Positions 27,243 to 37,156 of a stretch of 64,000 bases of DNA are shown here, piece after piece. The translations under genes were made by a program, and so were the position numbers. The stretch is from Phocaeicola faecalis (GTDB lineage: Bacteria > Bacteroidota > Bacteroidia > Bacteroidales > Bacteroidaceae): the NCBI RefSeq assembly GCF_021730445.1, contig NZ_JADNRM010000007.1, positions 1 through 64,000 on the forward strand, written 5' to 3'. The notes below the pieces were generated by a model. That model did no database searches. It was given only the letters and a program-made list of their open reading frames with translations, and was not told the origin of the DNA. Numbering within the stretch: the first letter of the stretch is position 1; every line of letters starts with the position of its first letter.

Positions 27243-27824
27243 TTATTGTTCAATGAATAATTGGTCTTTCTCCCATCGTAATGGGTTGGTGATGATATAA
27301 TCCGATATTTCTTCGTATGAATGCTGGTTGCGGATGATGTGTTCGTAATAGTTGCGTTGCCACAAACGTTTGTTAAATGGAATCCATTGATTATTATTGA
27401 TATTCCGTATATATTCGTTGGTTGTCATTGTTTTGAACCATTGAATCACACGGTGTAGGGGCGAACCCATGTGTTCGCCCAATATTCCGCATGGGGTGTT
27501 ATTATTGGATGCATTCGGGCAGACACATGGGTCTGCCCCTACGTTGTGCCAAATGCAATGGAAATGGTTGGGCATGATAATATATTCCATGCATTCTATA
27601 TCTGGGAATTTCGCGGATGTTTTTAGATACCATTTCTGAATCATCCTTCCTGCTTCATTCAAATACATATCTCCATTTATAATCTTTCCAAACATACACT
27701 TCTTGTCCTGTGCACAAACCGTGATGAAATACAAACCTTCTGATGAATAATCGTATTCTTTCAGGCGTATACTGTGACGGTGATGGATTTCAGGATTATA
27801 CATCTTGATTTTCTGATTATTCAT
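27243..27824 (-). CDS. RAYT-type Y1 transposase (REP-associated tyrosine transposase)
   Basis: A 193-residue single-strand DNA transposase of the IS200-like Y1/RAYT family. The metal-binding HFH (residues 87-89, in MPNHFHCIWH) and the catalytic tyrosine region WQRNYYEHI (Y159/Y160) are intact. Residues about 95-124 (GADPCVCPNASN...GEHMGSPLHR) are encoded by a pair of inverted GTAGGGGC-type hairpins inside the gene. The start chosen (27824) overlaps the stop of the upstream gene as ATGA; ATG 27803 is an alternative. The gene lies within the thi operon without insertion sequence ends around it. This fits an immobile, host-retained RAYT rather than a transposon. Confidence 0.85.
   Translation of the reverse strand: MNNQKIKMYNPEIHHRHSIRLKEYDYSSEGLYFITVCAQDKKCMFGKIINGDMYLNEAGRMIQKWYLKTSAKFPDIECMEYIIMPNHFHCIWHNVGADPCVCPNASNNNTPCGILGEHMGSPLHRVIQWFKTMTTNEYIRNINNNQWIPFNKRLWQRNYYEHIIRNQHSYEEISDYIITNPLRWEKDQLFIEQ
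27455..27542 (-). repeat. Paired inverted REP-like hairpins inside the RAYT gene
   Basis: On the plus strand GTAGGGGCGAACCCATGTG...CGCCC (27455-27480) and CGGGCAGACACATGGGTC...CTAC (27516-27542) form two hairpins facing opposite ways. The order GTAGGGGC...GCCCCTAC makes a BIME-like unit. It is in frame with the transposase. A 38-base stretch (27506-27543) recurs exactly at 28408-28445. Confidence 0.8.
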
Positions 27825-28342
27825 TTCCTTATTTTCTTTAGGATGTTGTTGCGTGCGCATTGCACGGCTGCTGTATAGTATTCCGGTTCCATGTTCTGCA
27901 AGTATGCTTCCAGTTCTCCCATCAGTTCCGGTTCTTTCAGGCAGATGGTGTATGCCAGTTTCATACATACGGCTTGTCCGGCTACACTTTCGGCAGGCGA
28001 TAACATTCCGTTCAGACAGAAGTCGAAGAAAGCTACATTAATGGGCTCGGAGACAGGAAGATGAAGAAGCGTGTTCAATAGCAACCGCCGTATGCCGTCA
28101 TGAGGGCATTGTATGGCTCGCTGCATCAACTCTTCCCTTTTGTTTATCAACAGGGAAGGGGCGAGGATGCTCAGTTTTTCGCAAGCCCATGTAGCACGCC
28201 AGGCTATCTTTTTGTCTTCGTGCCGGGTGAGGGCATAGAGGTGGTCAAAGCGGGCAGGTGAATCCATCACCTGTTCCACTATGCTGTCTATGTATTTTCT
28301 TCCTAAAGCGCCTTCCAGTGCTTTCTTGAAATCTTCTTCCAT
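27821..28342 (-). CDS. Unknown helical (HEAT-like) protein in thi operon
   Basis: A 173-residue, cytoplasmic, helix-rich protein (MEEDFKKALEGALGRKYIDS...). Repeated helix pairs with conserved WRATWACEKL and GIRRLLLNTLLHLP stretches resemble HEAT/ARM-type repeats. No catalytic motif is visible and I do not recognise a characterised family. It lies between thiC and the RAYT gene, and its stop overlaps the proposed RAYT start (ATGA), so the two may be translated together. Its position suggests co-expression with thiamine synthesis; no function can be assigned. Confidence 0.75.
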   Translation of the reverse strand: MEEDFKKALEGALGRKYIDSIVEQVMDSPARFDHLYALTRHEDKKIAWRATWACEKLSILAPSLLINKREELMQRAIQCPHDGIRRLLLNTLLHLPVSEPINVAFFDFCLNGMLSPAESVAGQAVCMKLAYTICLKEPELMGELEAYLQNMEPEYYTAAVQCARNNILKKIRK

Positions 28343-28407
28343 TTGTTTTTTCTGTGACGATTAATTATCCGAATGCATCCCGAATGTCCGCCCGAATGGT
28401 GCATTTG

Positions 28408-28445
28408 TGGATGCATTCGGGCAGACACATGGGTCTGCCCCTACG
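28408..28445 (-). repeat. Single REP-like hairpin between thiC and the unknown gene
   Basis: 38 bases identical to 27506-27543 in the RAYT gene, containing the hairpin CGGGCAGACACATGGGTC...CCCCTAC. It sits in the 120-base gap between the thiC stop and the next gene, so it is transcribed with the operon. Nearby ATGCATTCGGG and CCCGAATG half-sites could extend the fold. Confidence 0.75.
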
Positions 28446-28462
28446 ATGGACGAGAACACGAT

Positions 28463-30178
<1,716 letters not shown>

Positions 30179-30952
30179 TTAATCTAAAAATGAAGTTAAA
30201 GGTGATGAAGCGGAGGCAACCAAGTTTTGCCCGACAATACCCAATCCGGCTTCGTATGCACGGCGGCCGGCGATGACAGCTTCTTTAAATGCGGTTGCCA
30301 TTTCCACCGGATTTCCGGCAACGGCAATGGCTGTATTGACCAGACAGGCGTCTGCCCCCATCTCCATCGCTTCGGCAGCATGGCTTGGAGCACCGATTCC
30401 GGCATCCACTACCACAGGGACAGAGGATTGCTCGATGATGATGCGCAGGAAATCACGTGTCTGTAAGCCTTTATTGGTGCCGATGGGAGCTGCAAGAGGC
30501 ATGACGGTTGCGGCACCGGCTTCTTCCAGACGTTTGCACAGAGTGGGGTCTGCCTGACAGTAAGGTAATACGACAAAACCCAGTTTCACCAGTTCTTCGG
30601 TAGCTTTCAGTGTTTCTGTGGAATCCGGCAGCAAGTAACGCGGGTCGGGGTGGATTTCAAGTTTCAGCCAGTTGGTTCCGAATGCTTCACGTGCCATTTG
30701 TGCGGCAAAAACGGCTTCTTCGGCGGTGCGTACCCCCGAAGTGTTGGGTAATAACTGGATATGCGGATGAATGATATGTTTCAGCATATCGTCTTCTTTA
30801 TTATCGAGTTCGATACGTTTCATGGCTACTGTCACCATTTCGCATCCTGATGCCAGGATAGATTCTTCCATGATGGTGTTTGAATAGAATTTGCCGGTTC
30901 CCAAAAATAAGCGGGAGTCAAATTCTTTTCCGGCAATGATGAGTTTCTTCAT
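30179..30952 (-). CDS. thiG: Thiazole synthase
   Basis: Condenses deoxyxylulose phosphate, dehydroglycine (from ThiH) and ThiS thiocarboxylate into the thiazole ring. The 257-residue TIM-barrel protein shows [32 protein letters not shown] and the phosphate site [29 protein letters not shown]. It follows thiE by 12 bases. Confidence 0.97.
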   Translation of the reverse strand: MKKLIIAGKEFDSRLFLGTGKFYSNTIMEESILASGCEMVTVAMKRIELDNKEDDMLKHIIHPHIQLLPNTSGVRTAEEAVFAAQMAREAFGTNWLKLEIHPDPRYLLPDSTETLKATEELVKLGFVVLPYCQADPTLCKRLEEAGAATVMPLAAPIGTNKGLQTRDFLRIIIEQSSVPVVVDAGIGAPSHAAEAMEMGADACLVNTAIAVAGNPVEMATAFKEAVIAGRRAYEAGLGIVGQNLVASASSPLTSFLD

Positions 30953-30964
30953 TGTAGTTATAGT

Positions 30965-31594
30965 TTATTTGTTGTTTATCTTTTCGATATTTATGATTCG
31001 TCTTGTCTCTTCTATGGGGTTGTCTGCACGCAGAATCGTTCCGCTAAGGGCGACTCCTGTGACACCGGTTGCCATGATAGAGGGAATATCCTCGAAAGTT
31101 ATGCCTCCGATGGCAACAATGGGCAGATGAATACCGGCCTCTCTCATTTGTGTCACAATGGAGCGATAACCTTCCAGACCCAACACCGGCGAAAGATTCT
31201 TTTTGGTTGTGGTGAAACGGAACGGGCCGCAGCCGATGTAATCAGCCCCGGCTGCATAGTGCATCTTTACATCGTCGAATGTATTGGCGGTGCCTCCTAT
31301 GATAAATTCTTTTCCCAATATATTCCGGGCCTCGGCTATGGGCATGTCTTTTTTCCCCAGATGTACGCCATCGGCATGGATTTTCTTGACTAACTCCACG
31401 TGGTCGTCTATGATAAAGGTGGCACCGTAGTCCTTGCATAAAGGTTGCAGACGCAGCGCTTCGCGTTCCACCTCGCTGACAGGAGTATCTTTCATGCGTA
31501 GCTGAATCCAGCGGCAACCGCCTTCGAGAGCCATGCGTGCCGAATCATAATAGGAATAAGTATCGGTGAAATGTGTAATGAATTGAAGTTCCAT
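30965..31594 (-). CDS. thiE: Thiamine phosphate synthase
   Basis: Joins HMP pyrophosphate and thiazole phosphate to thiamine phosphate. The 209-residue protein has canonical residues: WIQLRMKD, the metal-binding FIIDDHVEL, ADGVHLGKKDM, the pyrophosphate region GPFRFTTTKK and IVAIGGI. It is the functional-looking ThiE of the window, in contrast to the divergent copy at 24420. It follows thiS by five bases. Confidence 0.95.
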   Translation of the reverse strand: MELQFITHFTDTYSYYDSARMALEGGCRWIQLRMKDTPVSEVEREALRLQPLCKDYGATFIIDDHVELVKKIHADGVHLGKKDMPIAEARNILGKEFIIGGTANTFDDVKMHYAAGADYIGCGPFRFTTTKKNLSPVLGLEGYRSIVTQMREAGIHLPIVAIGGITFEDIPSIMATGVTGVALSGTILRADNPIEETRRIINIEKINNK

Positions 31595-31599
31595 CGGCC

Positions 31600-31800
31600 T
31601 TATCCTCCACAGGCAGCTTTAATCACTACCAAACTGTCATTGGGTTGCAATATGCGTTCGTTCCACTCTGTGCGGGGAGTCATCTTGTTGTTTACGGCGA
31701 TGGCTATGCCTTTCTCGGGCAATGCCAACTGTGAGGCAAGTTCGGCAACGGTGCATCCGTCCTTCACTTCTGTTTCTTTGCTGTTTACTTTCAGTTTCAT
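31600..31800 (-). CDS. thiS: Sulfur carrier protein ThiS
   Basis: A 66-residue ubiquitin-fold sulfur carrier. It begins MKLKVNSKETEVKDGCTVAELA and ends in the required di-glycine (KAACGG), which ThiF adenylates and which then carries the thiocarboxylate used by ThiG. It is the first gene of the thi operon, with the TPP riboswitch 80-160 bases upstream. Confidence 0.93.
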   Translation of the reverse strand: MKLKVNSKETEVKDGCTVAELASQLALPEKGIAIAVNNKMTPRTEWNERILQPNDSLVVIKAACGG

Positions 31801-31878
31801 AAGTTAGGAGTTTATGAATTTGTATGTAAATACAAAGAGTTGCTTTTAAGCCGGAGGATGTATAGGCAAGAAGTAACA

Positions 31879-31959
31879 ATCCCTTCGTCGGTACTAACCG
31901 CATCAGGTTCACAGGGTATAATCTCAGCCCGTTCATCGTTATCCGTGGGGCACCCCTTT
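31879..31959 (-). ncRNA. TPP riboswitch (THI element)
   Basis: Read on the minus strand: GGGGTGCCCC, then GGGCTGAGATTATACCC, then GAACCTGATGCGGTTAGTACC and CGAAGGGA. These are the pyrimidine-sensor CTGAGA and the pyrophosphate-sensor CCTGATnCGGTTAnTACCG helices of the TPP aptamer. It precedes thiS and should repress the whole thiSEGC...HF operon, including the RAYT gene, when TPP is abundant. No strong terminator follows, so control may act on translation of thiS. Confidence 0.93.
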
Positions 31960-31972
31960 GTTTTTACGGTCA

Positions 31973-31980
31973 CAAAGATA
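31973..31980 (-). promoter_or_regulatory. -7 box of thiamine operon promoter
   Basis: Minus-strand TATCTTTG just upstream of the TPP aptamer. Confidence 0.65.
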
Positions 31981-32062
31981 TAGGAAAAGAAATGAATAAT
32001 GCTATAAATCAGTGGATTTTTTTTCCCTGTGTTACTATAAAAGGGAATAGCAAAGAAAGATG

Positions 32063-32213
32063 AGGGTGCATCGAAACGTGGATAATGCTGTCGTTAAGTT
32101 CGTAGGGACAAGGTTCGCTCGCCCGAAAACAGTTTACTTTGTGTCTTCGGGCAGGCAAACCCTGCCCCTGCAGCTGACGATTGGATAGGCCGGTTTAGTT
32201 TTAACGCACTCCT
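32063..32213 (+). repeat. Palindromic ~150-bp element, copy 3
   Basis: Third copy of the 15118-type element, same orientation. The ends are AGGGTGCATCGAAACG and GTTTTAACGCACTCC, more diverged than in copy 2. Both hairpins are present (GTAGGGACAAGG...GCCCG and CGGGCAGG...GCCCCTGC, each with point changes). It lies between the thi promoter region and the end of the superoxide dismutase gene. Confidence 0.8.
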
Positions 32214-32247
32214 ATTTTTATAATTAATGTGTAACTAGTGTGGCCTT

Positions 32248-32829
32248 TTACATACGTTTTTCCACTGCATCCCAATCAATGATTTCCCACAACTTATTCA
32301 CGTGGTCGGCACGGCGGTTCTGGTAATCCAGATAATAGGCATGTTCCCAAACGTCGAAGCCCAGTAGTGGTTTCAATCCGTGGCGCAGCGGGTTGCTGCC
32401 GTTCGCTTCTTTAGTGATATGCAGCTTACCGTCTTTGTCGACCGAAAGCCATGCCCATCCCGAACCGAACAGGGTAGTGGAAGCGTTGTTCATTTCTTTC
32501 TTGAAGTTGTCAAAGCTTCCGAAGTCGCGTTTGATAGCCTCAGCCAGTTTGCCTGACGGCTCGTGCTTGTTGGGCTGCGGAGCAAATTGAAGGAAATATA
32601 ATGTATGATTCAATACTTGTCCGGCGTTGTTGAAGATACCTCCGTCGGGAGCAGTGGCTACAATTTCTTCCACACTCTTGCCTTCGAATTCAGTACCCGG
32701 TACAAGTGCGTTGAGGTTGTTTACATAAGTTTGCAGGTGCTTACCATAATGGTAATCTATAGTGGCCTGGCTGACTACAGGTTCGAGCCCGTTGTTTGCA
32801 TACGGGAGTTTTGGCATTTCGTAAGTCAT
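32248..32829 (-). CDS. sodB: Superoxide dismutase (Fe/Mn)
   Basis: Cytoplasmic superoxide dismutase, 193 residues, starting MTYEMPKLPYANNGLEPV. Metal ligands are visible: the histidine in DYHYGKHLQTY, the histidine in NHTLYFLQF, and D/H in LGFDVWEHAYYLDYQN. The family in Bacteroides can use iron or manganese. The frame is open upstream, but the start at 32829 gives the usual length. Confidence 0.95.
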   Translation of the reverse strand: MTYEMPKLPYANNGLEPVVSQATIDYHYGKHLQTYVNNLNALVPGTEFEGKSVEEIVATAPDGGIFNNAGQVLNHTLYFLQFAPQPNKHEPSGKLAEAIKRDFGSFDNFKKEMNNASTTLFGSGWAWLSVDKDGKLHITKEANGSNPLRHGLKPLLGFDVWEHAYYLDYQNRRADHVNKLWEIIDWDAVEKRM

Positions 32830-32946
32830 AACTAGAGAAATTAAAGTTGTTAATATAATATTCATTTCAAGTCGAGTTTTGAATTAAACTTCTGTTATAA
32901 CAACATTATTGCTGCACGAAATGTTCAGATAAACTTAAACTTTCTC

Positions 32947-32954
32947 TATCTTTG
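32947..32954 (+). promoter_or_regulatory. -7 box of pcrA promoter
   Basis: TATCTTTG, a TAnnTTTG match, 20 bases before ATG 32974. The short leader supports that start, although ATG 32965 is possible. Confidence 0.6.
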
Positions 32955-32973
32955 CGGGCGAAAGATGAAACGT

Positions 32974-35280
32974 ATGACAAATTATTTAGAAGAACTTAAT
33001 GAAAGCCAGCGCAATGCGGTGCTTTACAATGACGGCCCCTCTTTGGTTATTGCCGGAGCAGGGTCGGGAAAGACTCGTGTGCTGACTTATAAAATAGCTT
33101 ATTTGTTAGAGCAAGGATATCAGCCGTGGTCTATTCTGGCATTGACATTTACCAACAAGGCTGCCCGTGAAATGAAGGAACGCATCGCCCGCCGGGTGGG
33201 TGAAGAGGCCCGCTACTTATGGATGGGGACTTTTCATTCCATCTTTTCGCGCATTCTGCGGTCGGAGGCACACGTCATCGGCTTTACCTCCAATTTCACT
33301 ATTTATGATTCTTCGGATTCAAAGAGCCTGATAAAGTCTATAGTAAAAGAGATGCATTTGGATGATAAGACATACAAGCCGGGAATGATTCAGTCACGCA
33401 TCAGTAATGCAAAGAATCATTTGGTATTACCGGATGCGTATGCATCGAATGCGGATTTTTATCAGAATGATGTGAATGCCAAAGTGCCGGCTACACGCGA
33501 TATCTATCATCGCTATTGGGAGCGTTGCCGGCAGAGTGATGCGATGGACTTTGACGATTTGTTGGTCTACACTTATCTATTGTTCCGCGACCATCCTGAG
33601 ATTCGTCAGAAATATGCCGGACAATTCCGTTATGTATTGGTAGACGAGTATCAGGATACCAATTTTGCGCAGCACAGTATCGTTCTCCAGCTTACAAAAG
33701 AGCATCAGCATGTCTGCGTGGTGGGCGATGATGCACAAAGCATTTACTCTTTCCGAGGTGCAAATATTGATAATATCCTGAAGTTCACACAACTCTATAA
33801 AGGTGCCAAACTCTTTAAACTTGAGCAGAACTACCGTTCTACTCAAACCATTGTTTGCGCTGCCAACAGTCTGATAGAGAAGAATAGTGAACAAATTCGC
33901 AAAGAAGTGTTTTCCGAAAAGGCGAAAGGGGAACCTATCGGAGTGTTTAATGCATATAGTGATGTAGAAGAGGGTGAGATTGTTGCCAACCAAATACTGA
34001 GGCTTCGCTCACGCGAACATTATTCATACAATGATTTTGCCATTCTGTATCGTACCAATGCTCAAAGCCGTATTTTTGAAGAGGCCTTGCGTAAGCGTAG
34101 CTTGCCTTATAAAATCTATGGAGGGCTATCGTTCTATCAACGTAAGGAAATAAAGGATATTATTTCTTATTTTCGTCTGGCTGTCAATCCGAATGATGAA
34201 GAGGCTTTCAAGCGAGTGGTAAATTATCCGGCACGAGGAATAGGGGACACTACGTTGAACAAGATTATAGATGCCGCTACGCAGAATCATGTCAGCCTCT
34301 GGAAAGTATTGGAGGAGCCTTTGACTTATGGAGTGTCTGTTAATAAAGGTACACATGCCAAGTTGCAGGGCTTTCGTGAAGTGATAGAGAATTTTATAAG
34401 AGAGGCGGCGGAAAAGAACGCGTATGAGGCCGGTACGCTGATTGTGCGTCAATCGGGCATTATGAATGAAATTTACCAGAGTAATGACCCTGAGAATTTG
34501 AGCCGGCAGGAGAATATAGAGGAGCTGATAAATGGTATGCATGATTTTTGTGCTACACGCGAGGAGGAGGGTAATGAAAATGTCCGCTTGACGGATTTCT
34601 TGTCGGAAGTATCTCTGCTGACAGATCAGGACAGCGATAAGGAAGGGGATGCTGAGAAAGTAACGTTGATGACCATCCATTCTGCCAAAGGATTGGAGTT
34701 TAAAAATGTGTTTGTGGTGGGGTTGGAAGAAAACTTGTTTCCCAGTGCATTGTCGCTTAATTCATATAAGGAACTGGAAGAAGAACGCCGCTTGTTCTAT
34801 GTCGCGATAACCCGTGCCGAAGAGCATTGTTATCTTTCTTTTGCCAAAAGCCGTTTTAAATACGGAAAGATGGAATTCAGCAGTCCGAGCCGTTTTTTGA
34901 AAGACATTGATGTGCATTTCCTGCAGTTGCCTCAAGAAGAGCAAATGGCAAGAAGAATAGACGAAGGGGCCGGGCGTTTCCGCCGTGAGCAGAATGAACG
35001 CTTGCAGTTGGGGGGGAAGCCGAAAGTGGAAATGATTCGCCCTACGGTGCCGCGCAACTTGACGAAGGTAGGAGCAGCGACGAGTGTGAAGTCGCCAACA
35101 TCAGCCTCATTGCCTGTCAATGTGCAGGCCGGTCAGGTGATAGAGCATGAACGTTTCGGTATCGGTGATGTGATAAAAATAGAAGGAACCGGAGAAAACA
35201 GTAAAGCGACCGTACGTTTCCGTAATGCGGGAGAAAAACAATTGTTATTGAAGTTTGCACGGTTTAAGGTGGTAGGATAG
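32974..35280 (+). CDS. pcrA: UvrD/PcrA-type 3'-5' DNA helicase
   Basis: Superfamily 1 helicase for DNA repair and replication restart, 768 residues. It shows the Q motif (LNESQRNAV), Walker A AGAGSGKT (residues 27-34), TFTNKAAREMKERI, motif II LVDEYQDTN, motif III GDDAQSIYSFRGA, EQNYRST and VTLMTIHSAKGLEF, ending with a C-terminal beta-rich tail (HERFGIGDVIKIEGTG) like PcrA. NspC follows after 31 bases and may be co-transcribed. Confidence 0.95.
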   Translation: MTNYLEELNESQRNAVLYNDGPSLVIAGAGSGKTRVLTYKIAYLLEQGYQPWSILALTFTNKAAREMKERIARRVGEEARYLWMGTFHSIFSRILRSEAHVIGFTSNFTIYDSSDSKSLIKSIVKEMHLDDKTYKPGMIQSRISNAKNHLVLPDAYASNADFYQNDVNAKVPATRDIYHRYWERCRQSDAMDFDDLLVYTYLLFRDHPEIRQKYAGQFRYVLVDEYQDTNFAQHSIVLQLTKEHQHVCVVGDDAQSIYSFRGANIDNILKFTQLYKGAKLFKLEQNYRSTQTIVCAANSLIEKNSEQIRKEVFSEKAKGEPIGVFNAYSDVEEGEIVANQILRLRSREHYSYNDFAILYRTNAQSRIFEEALRKRSLPYKIYGGLSFYQRKEIKDIISYFRLAVNPNDEEAFKRVVNYPARGIGDTTLNKIIDAATQNHVSLWKVLEEPLTYGVSVNKGTHAKLQGFREVIENFIREAAEKNAYEAGTLIVRQSGIMNEIYQSNDPENLSRQENIEELINGMHDFCATREEEGNENVRLTDFLSEVSLLTDQDSDKEGDAEKVTLMTIHSAKGLEFKNVFVVGLEENLFPSALSLNSYKELEEERRLFYVAITRAEEHCYLSFAKSRFKYGKMEFSSPSRFLKDIDVHFLQLPQEEQMARRIDEGAGRFRREQNERLQLGGKPKVEMIRPTVPRNLTKVGAATSVKSPTSASLPVNVQAGQVIEHERFGIGDVIKIEGTGENSKATVRFRNAGEKQLLLKFARFKVVG

Positions 35281-35311
35281 TAGTTTTAATATAGTAAAGA
35301 CATTAATAAAT

Positions 35312-36475
35312 ATGATAGATATAGATAAAATACCGTCTCCATGCTATGTGATGGATGAAAGTTTGCTCAGAAAGAATCTGAGTTTGATAAAAAACGTTGC
35401 TGACAAGGCCGGAGTAGAGGTTATTCTAGCTTTTAAATCCTTTGCCATGTGGAAGTCGTTCCCCATTTTCAGGGAATATATCCGTTATACTACTGCCAGT
35501 TCGGTGTATGAAGCGCGTTTGGCCTATGAAGAATTTGGGAGCAAGGCACATACTTATTCTCCTGCGTATACAGAAACGGACTTTCCTGCCATCATGCAGT
35601 TCAGCAGTCATATTACATTCAATTCTTTCAATCAGTTCCGTCGTTTTTATCCGATGGTTGAGGCGAATGGGGATAAGATTTCCTGTGGCATTCGCATCAA
35701 TCCCGAATATTCGGAAGTGGAAGTGGAACTTTACAACCCATGCGCTCCCGGCACCCGTTTCGGAGTGACAGCCGATTTGTTGCCTGAAACATTGCCGGCC
35801 GGCATTGAGGGTTTTCATTGCCACTGCCATTGCGAATCCGGTTCTTATGAGCTGGAGCATACGCTGGAACATATCGAGGCTAAGTTTTCCCGCTGGTTTC
35901 CCCAAATAAAATGGTTGAATCTGGGTGGGGGACACTTGATGACACGTAAGGATTATGATACAGACCATCTTGTGGCTCTCCTCAAAGGCCTGAAAGTACG
36001 CTATCCTCATTTGGACATTATTTTGGAACCGGGCTCCGCTTTCACTTGGCAAACCGGCCCCCTTGTGGCTTCGGTGGTTGATATTGTTGAGAGTCGTGGA
36101 ATTAAGACAGCCATTCTTGATGTCAGTTTTACCTGTCACATGCCCGATTGTCTTGAAATGCCTTATCAGCCGACCGTACGCGGAGCAGAAACATTGCCGG
36201 CGGAAGCGGTTAAAACAGCCAAGCCGGAAGAGTATATTTACCGTTTGGGCGGGAACAGTTGTTTGAGCGGCGACTATATGGGCAGTTGGCGTTTTGACCA
36301 TCCTTTACAGATAGGAGAACGAATCGTGCTGGAAGATATGATTCATTATACCATGGTAAAGACAAATATGTTCAATGGAATTCATCATCCTTCCATTGCC
36401 ATTTGGCATACAAATGATACCTTGGAGGTATATAAGCATTTCGGATATGAAGATTATAGGGACCGTATGTCGTGA
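35312..36475 (+). CDS. nspC: Carboxynorspermidine decarboxylase
   Basis: PLP enzyme that decarboxylates carboxy(nor)spermidine in the aspartate-semialdehyde route to (nor)spermidine. The 387-residue alanine-racemase-fold protein has the PLP lysine in VEVILAFKSFAMW, the HCHCHCESG stretch, LNLGGGHLMTRKDYD, the EPGSAF phosphate site, and the NSCLSGDYMGSW active-site region from the partner subunit. The matching dehydrogenase gene is not in the window. It complements the potABCD importer nearby. Confidence 0.95.
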   Translation: MIDIDKIPSPCYVMDESLLRKNLSLIKNVADKAGVEVILAFKSFAMWKSFPIFREYIRYTTASSVYEARLAYEEFGSKAHTYSPAYTETDFPAIMQFSSHITFNSFNQFRRFYPMVEANGDKISCGIRINPEYSEVEVELYNPCAPGTRFGVTADLLPETLPAGIEGFHCHCHCESGSYELEHTLEHIEAKFSRWFPQIKWLNLGGGHLMTRKDYDTDHLVALLKGLKVRYPHLDIILEPGSAFTWQTGPLVASVVDIVESRGIKTAILDVSFTCHMPDCLEMPYQPTVRGAETLPAEAVKTAKPEEYIYRLGGNSCLSGDYMGSWRFDHPLQIGERIVLEDMIHYTMVKTNMFNGIHHPSIAIWHTNDTLEVYKHFGYEDYRDRMS

Positions 36476-36566
36476 TATATAAGAAAAAATTAATTCCAAT
36501 TTGTATTGATAATGAGGAATTTGGTGAAATAATGTAATGAGTGTACTATAAAAAGTACGGAAAAGT

Positions 36567-36597
36567 TTTGGAAGTTTAGAAAAAAGCACTACCTTTG
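36567..36597 (+). promoter_or_regulatory. tRNA cluster promoter (-33 TTTG, -7 TACCTTTG)
   Basis: TTTG at 36567-36570 and TACCTTTG at 36590-36597, 19 bases apart, match both Bacteroides sigma elements. The first tRNA begins 53 bases later. Confidence 0.75.
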
Positions 36598-36649
36598 CAA
36601 CCGCAATCGGGAAACAGCTGCTGGTCAGTCAAAACCGAAAGCGGAAATT

Positions 36650-36722
36650 GCGGAAATAGCTCAGTTGGTAGAGCATAACCTTGCCAAGGTTAGGGTCGCG
36701 AGTTCGAGTCTCGTTTTCCGCT
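36650..36722 (+). tRNA. tRNA-Gly (GCC)
   Basis: 73-nt cloverleaf: acceptor GCGGAAA/TTTCCGC, anticodon loop TTGCCAA giving GCC, T arm GTTCGAGTC. CCA is not encoded. It is identical to the copies at 36978 and 37157. Confidence 0.95.
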
Positions 36723-36768
36723 CACGAAAGAAATCTTGTGCGTAGTGACAAGCGAGTTACACAGAAAA

Positions 36769-36849
36769 GCCCAGGTGGCGGAATGGTAGACGCGCACGTT
36801 TCAGGTGCGTGTGTCGAGAGGCATGCAGGTTCGAGTCCTGTTCTGGGCA
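36769..36849 (+). tRNA. tRNA-Leu (CAG)
   Basis: 81-nt class II tRNA: acceptor GCCCAGG/TCTGGGC, anticodon stem CACGT/GCGTG with loop TTCAGGT giving CAG, a long variable arm (TGTCGAGAGGCA) and discriminator A. CCA is not encoded in full. It is identical to 37059-37139. Confidence 0.93.
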
Positions 36850-36876
36850 CTGTTACACAAGAATTTCTTAGTTGAT

Positions 36877-36963
36877 GGAGGAATGGCGGAATTGGTAGAC
36901 GCGCCACTTTGAGGGGGTGGTGACAGTTATGTCGTGTGAGTTCGAGTCTCATTTCCTTCACCA
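36877..36963 (+). tRNA. tRNA-Leu (GAG), CCA encoded
   Basis: Class II tRNA: acceptor GGAGGAA/TTCCTTC (one G-U), anticodon stem CCACT/GGTGG with loop TTGAGGG giving GAG, long variable arm, and an encoded ACCA end, unlike the other five tRNAs in the cluster. Confidence 0.93.
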
Positions 36964-36977
36964 GAAAATAGATATTT

Positions 36978-37050
36978 GCGGAAATAGCTCAGTTGGTAGA
37001 GCATAACCTTGCCAAGGTTAGGGTCGCGAGTTCGAGTCTCGTTTTCCGCT
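36978..37050 (+). tRNA. tRNA-Gly (GCC), second copy
   Basis: Identical to 36650-36722, and followed by the same CACGAAA spacer start before the second tRNA-Leu. Confidence 0.95.
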
Positions 37051-37058
37051 CACGAAAA

Positions 37059-37139
37059 GCCCAGGTGGCGGAATGGTAGACGCGCACGTTTCAGGTGCGT
37101 GTGTCGAGAGGCATGCAGGTTCGAGTCCTGTTCTGGGCA
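37059..37139 (+). tRNA. tRNA-Leu (CAG), second copy
   Basis: Identical to 36769-36849. The Gly-Leu(CAG) pair is therefore duplicated in the cluster. Confidence 0.93.
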
Positions 37140-37156
37140 CCATTAGATGAATAATT

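Noticed and set aside
27243-27824. RAYT gene as a complete IS200/IS605 insertion sequence
   Set aside because: No subterminal hairpin ends or TnpB partner flank it, and it overlaps its neighbour's stop codon neatly.
31637-31936. 99-codon minus-strand frame over thiS and the riboswitch
   Set aside because: It overlaps thiS in another frame and runs through the TPP aptamer.
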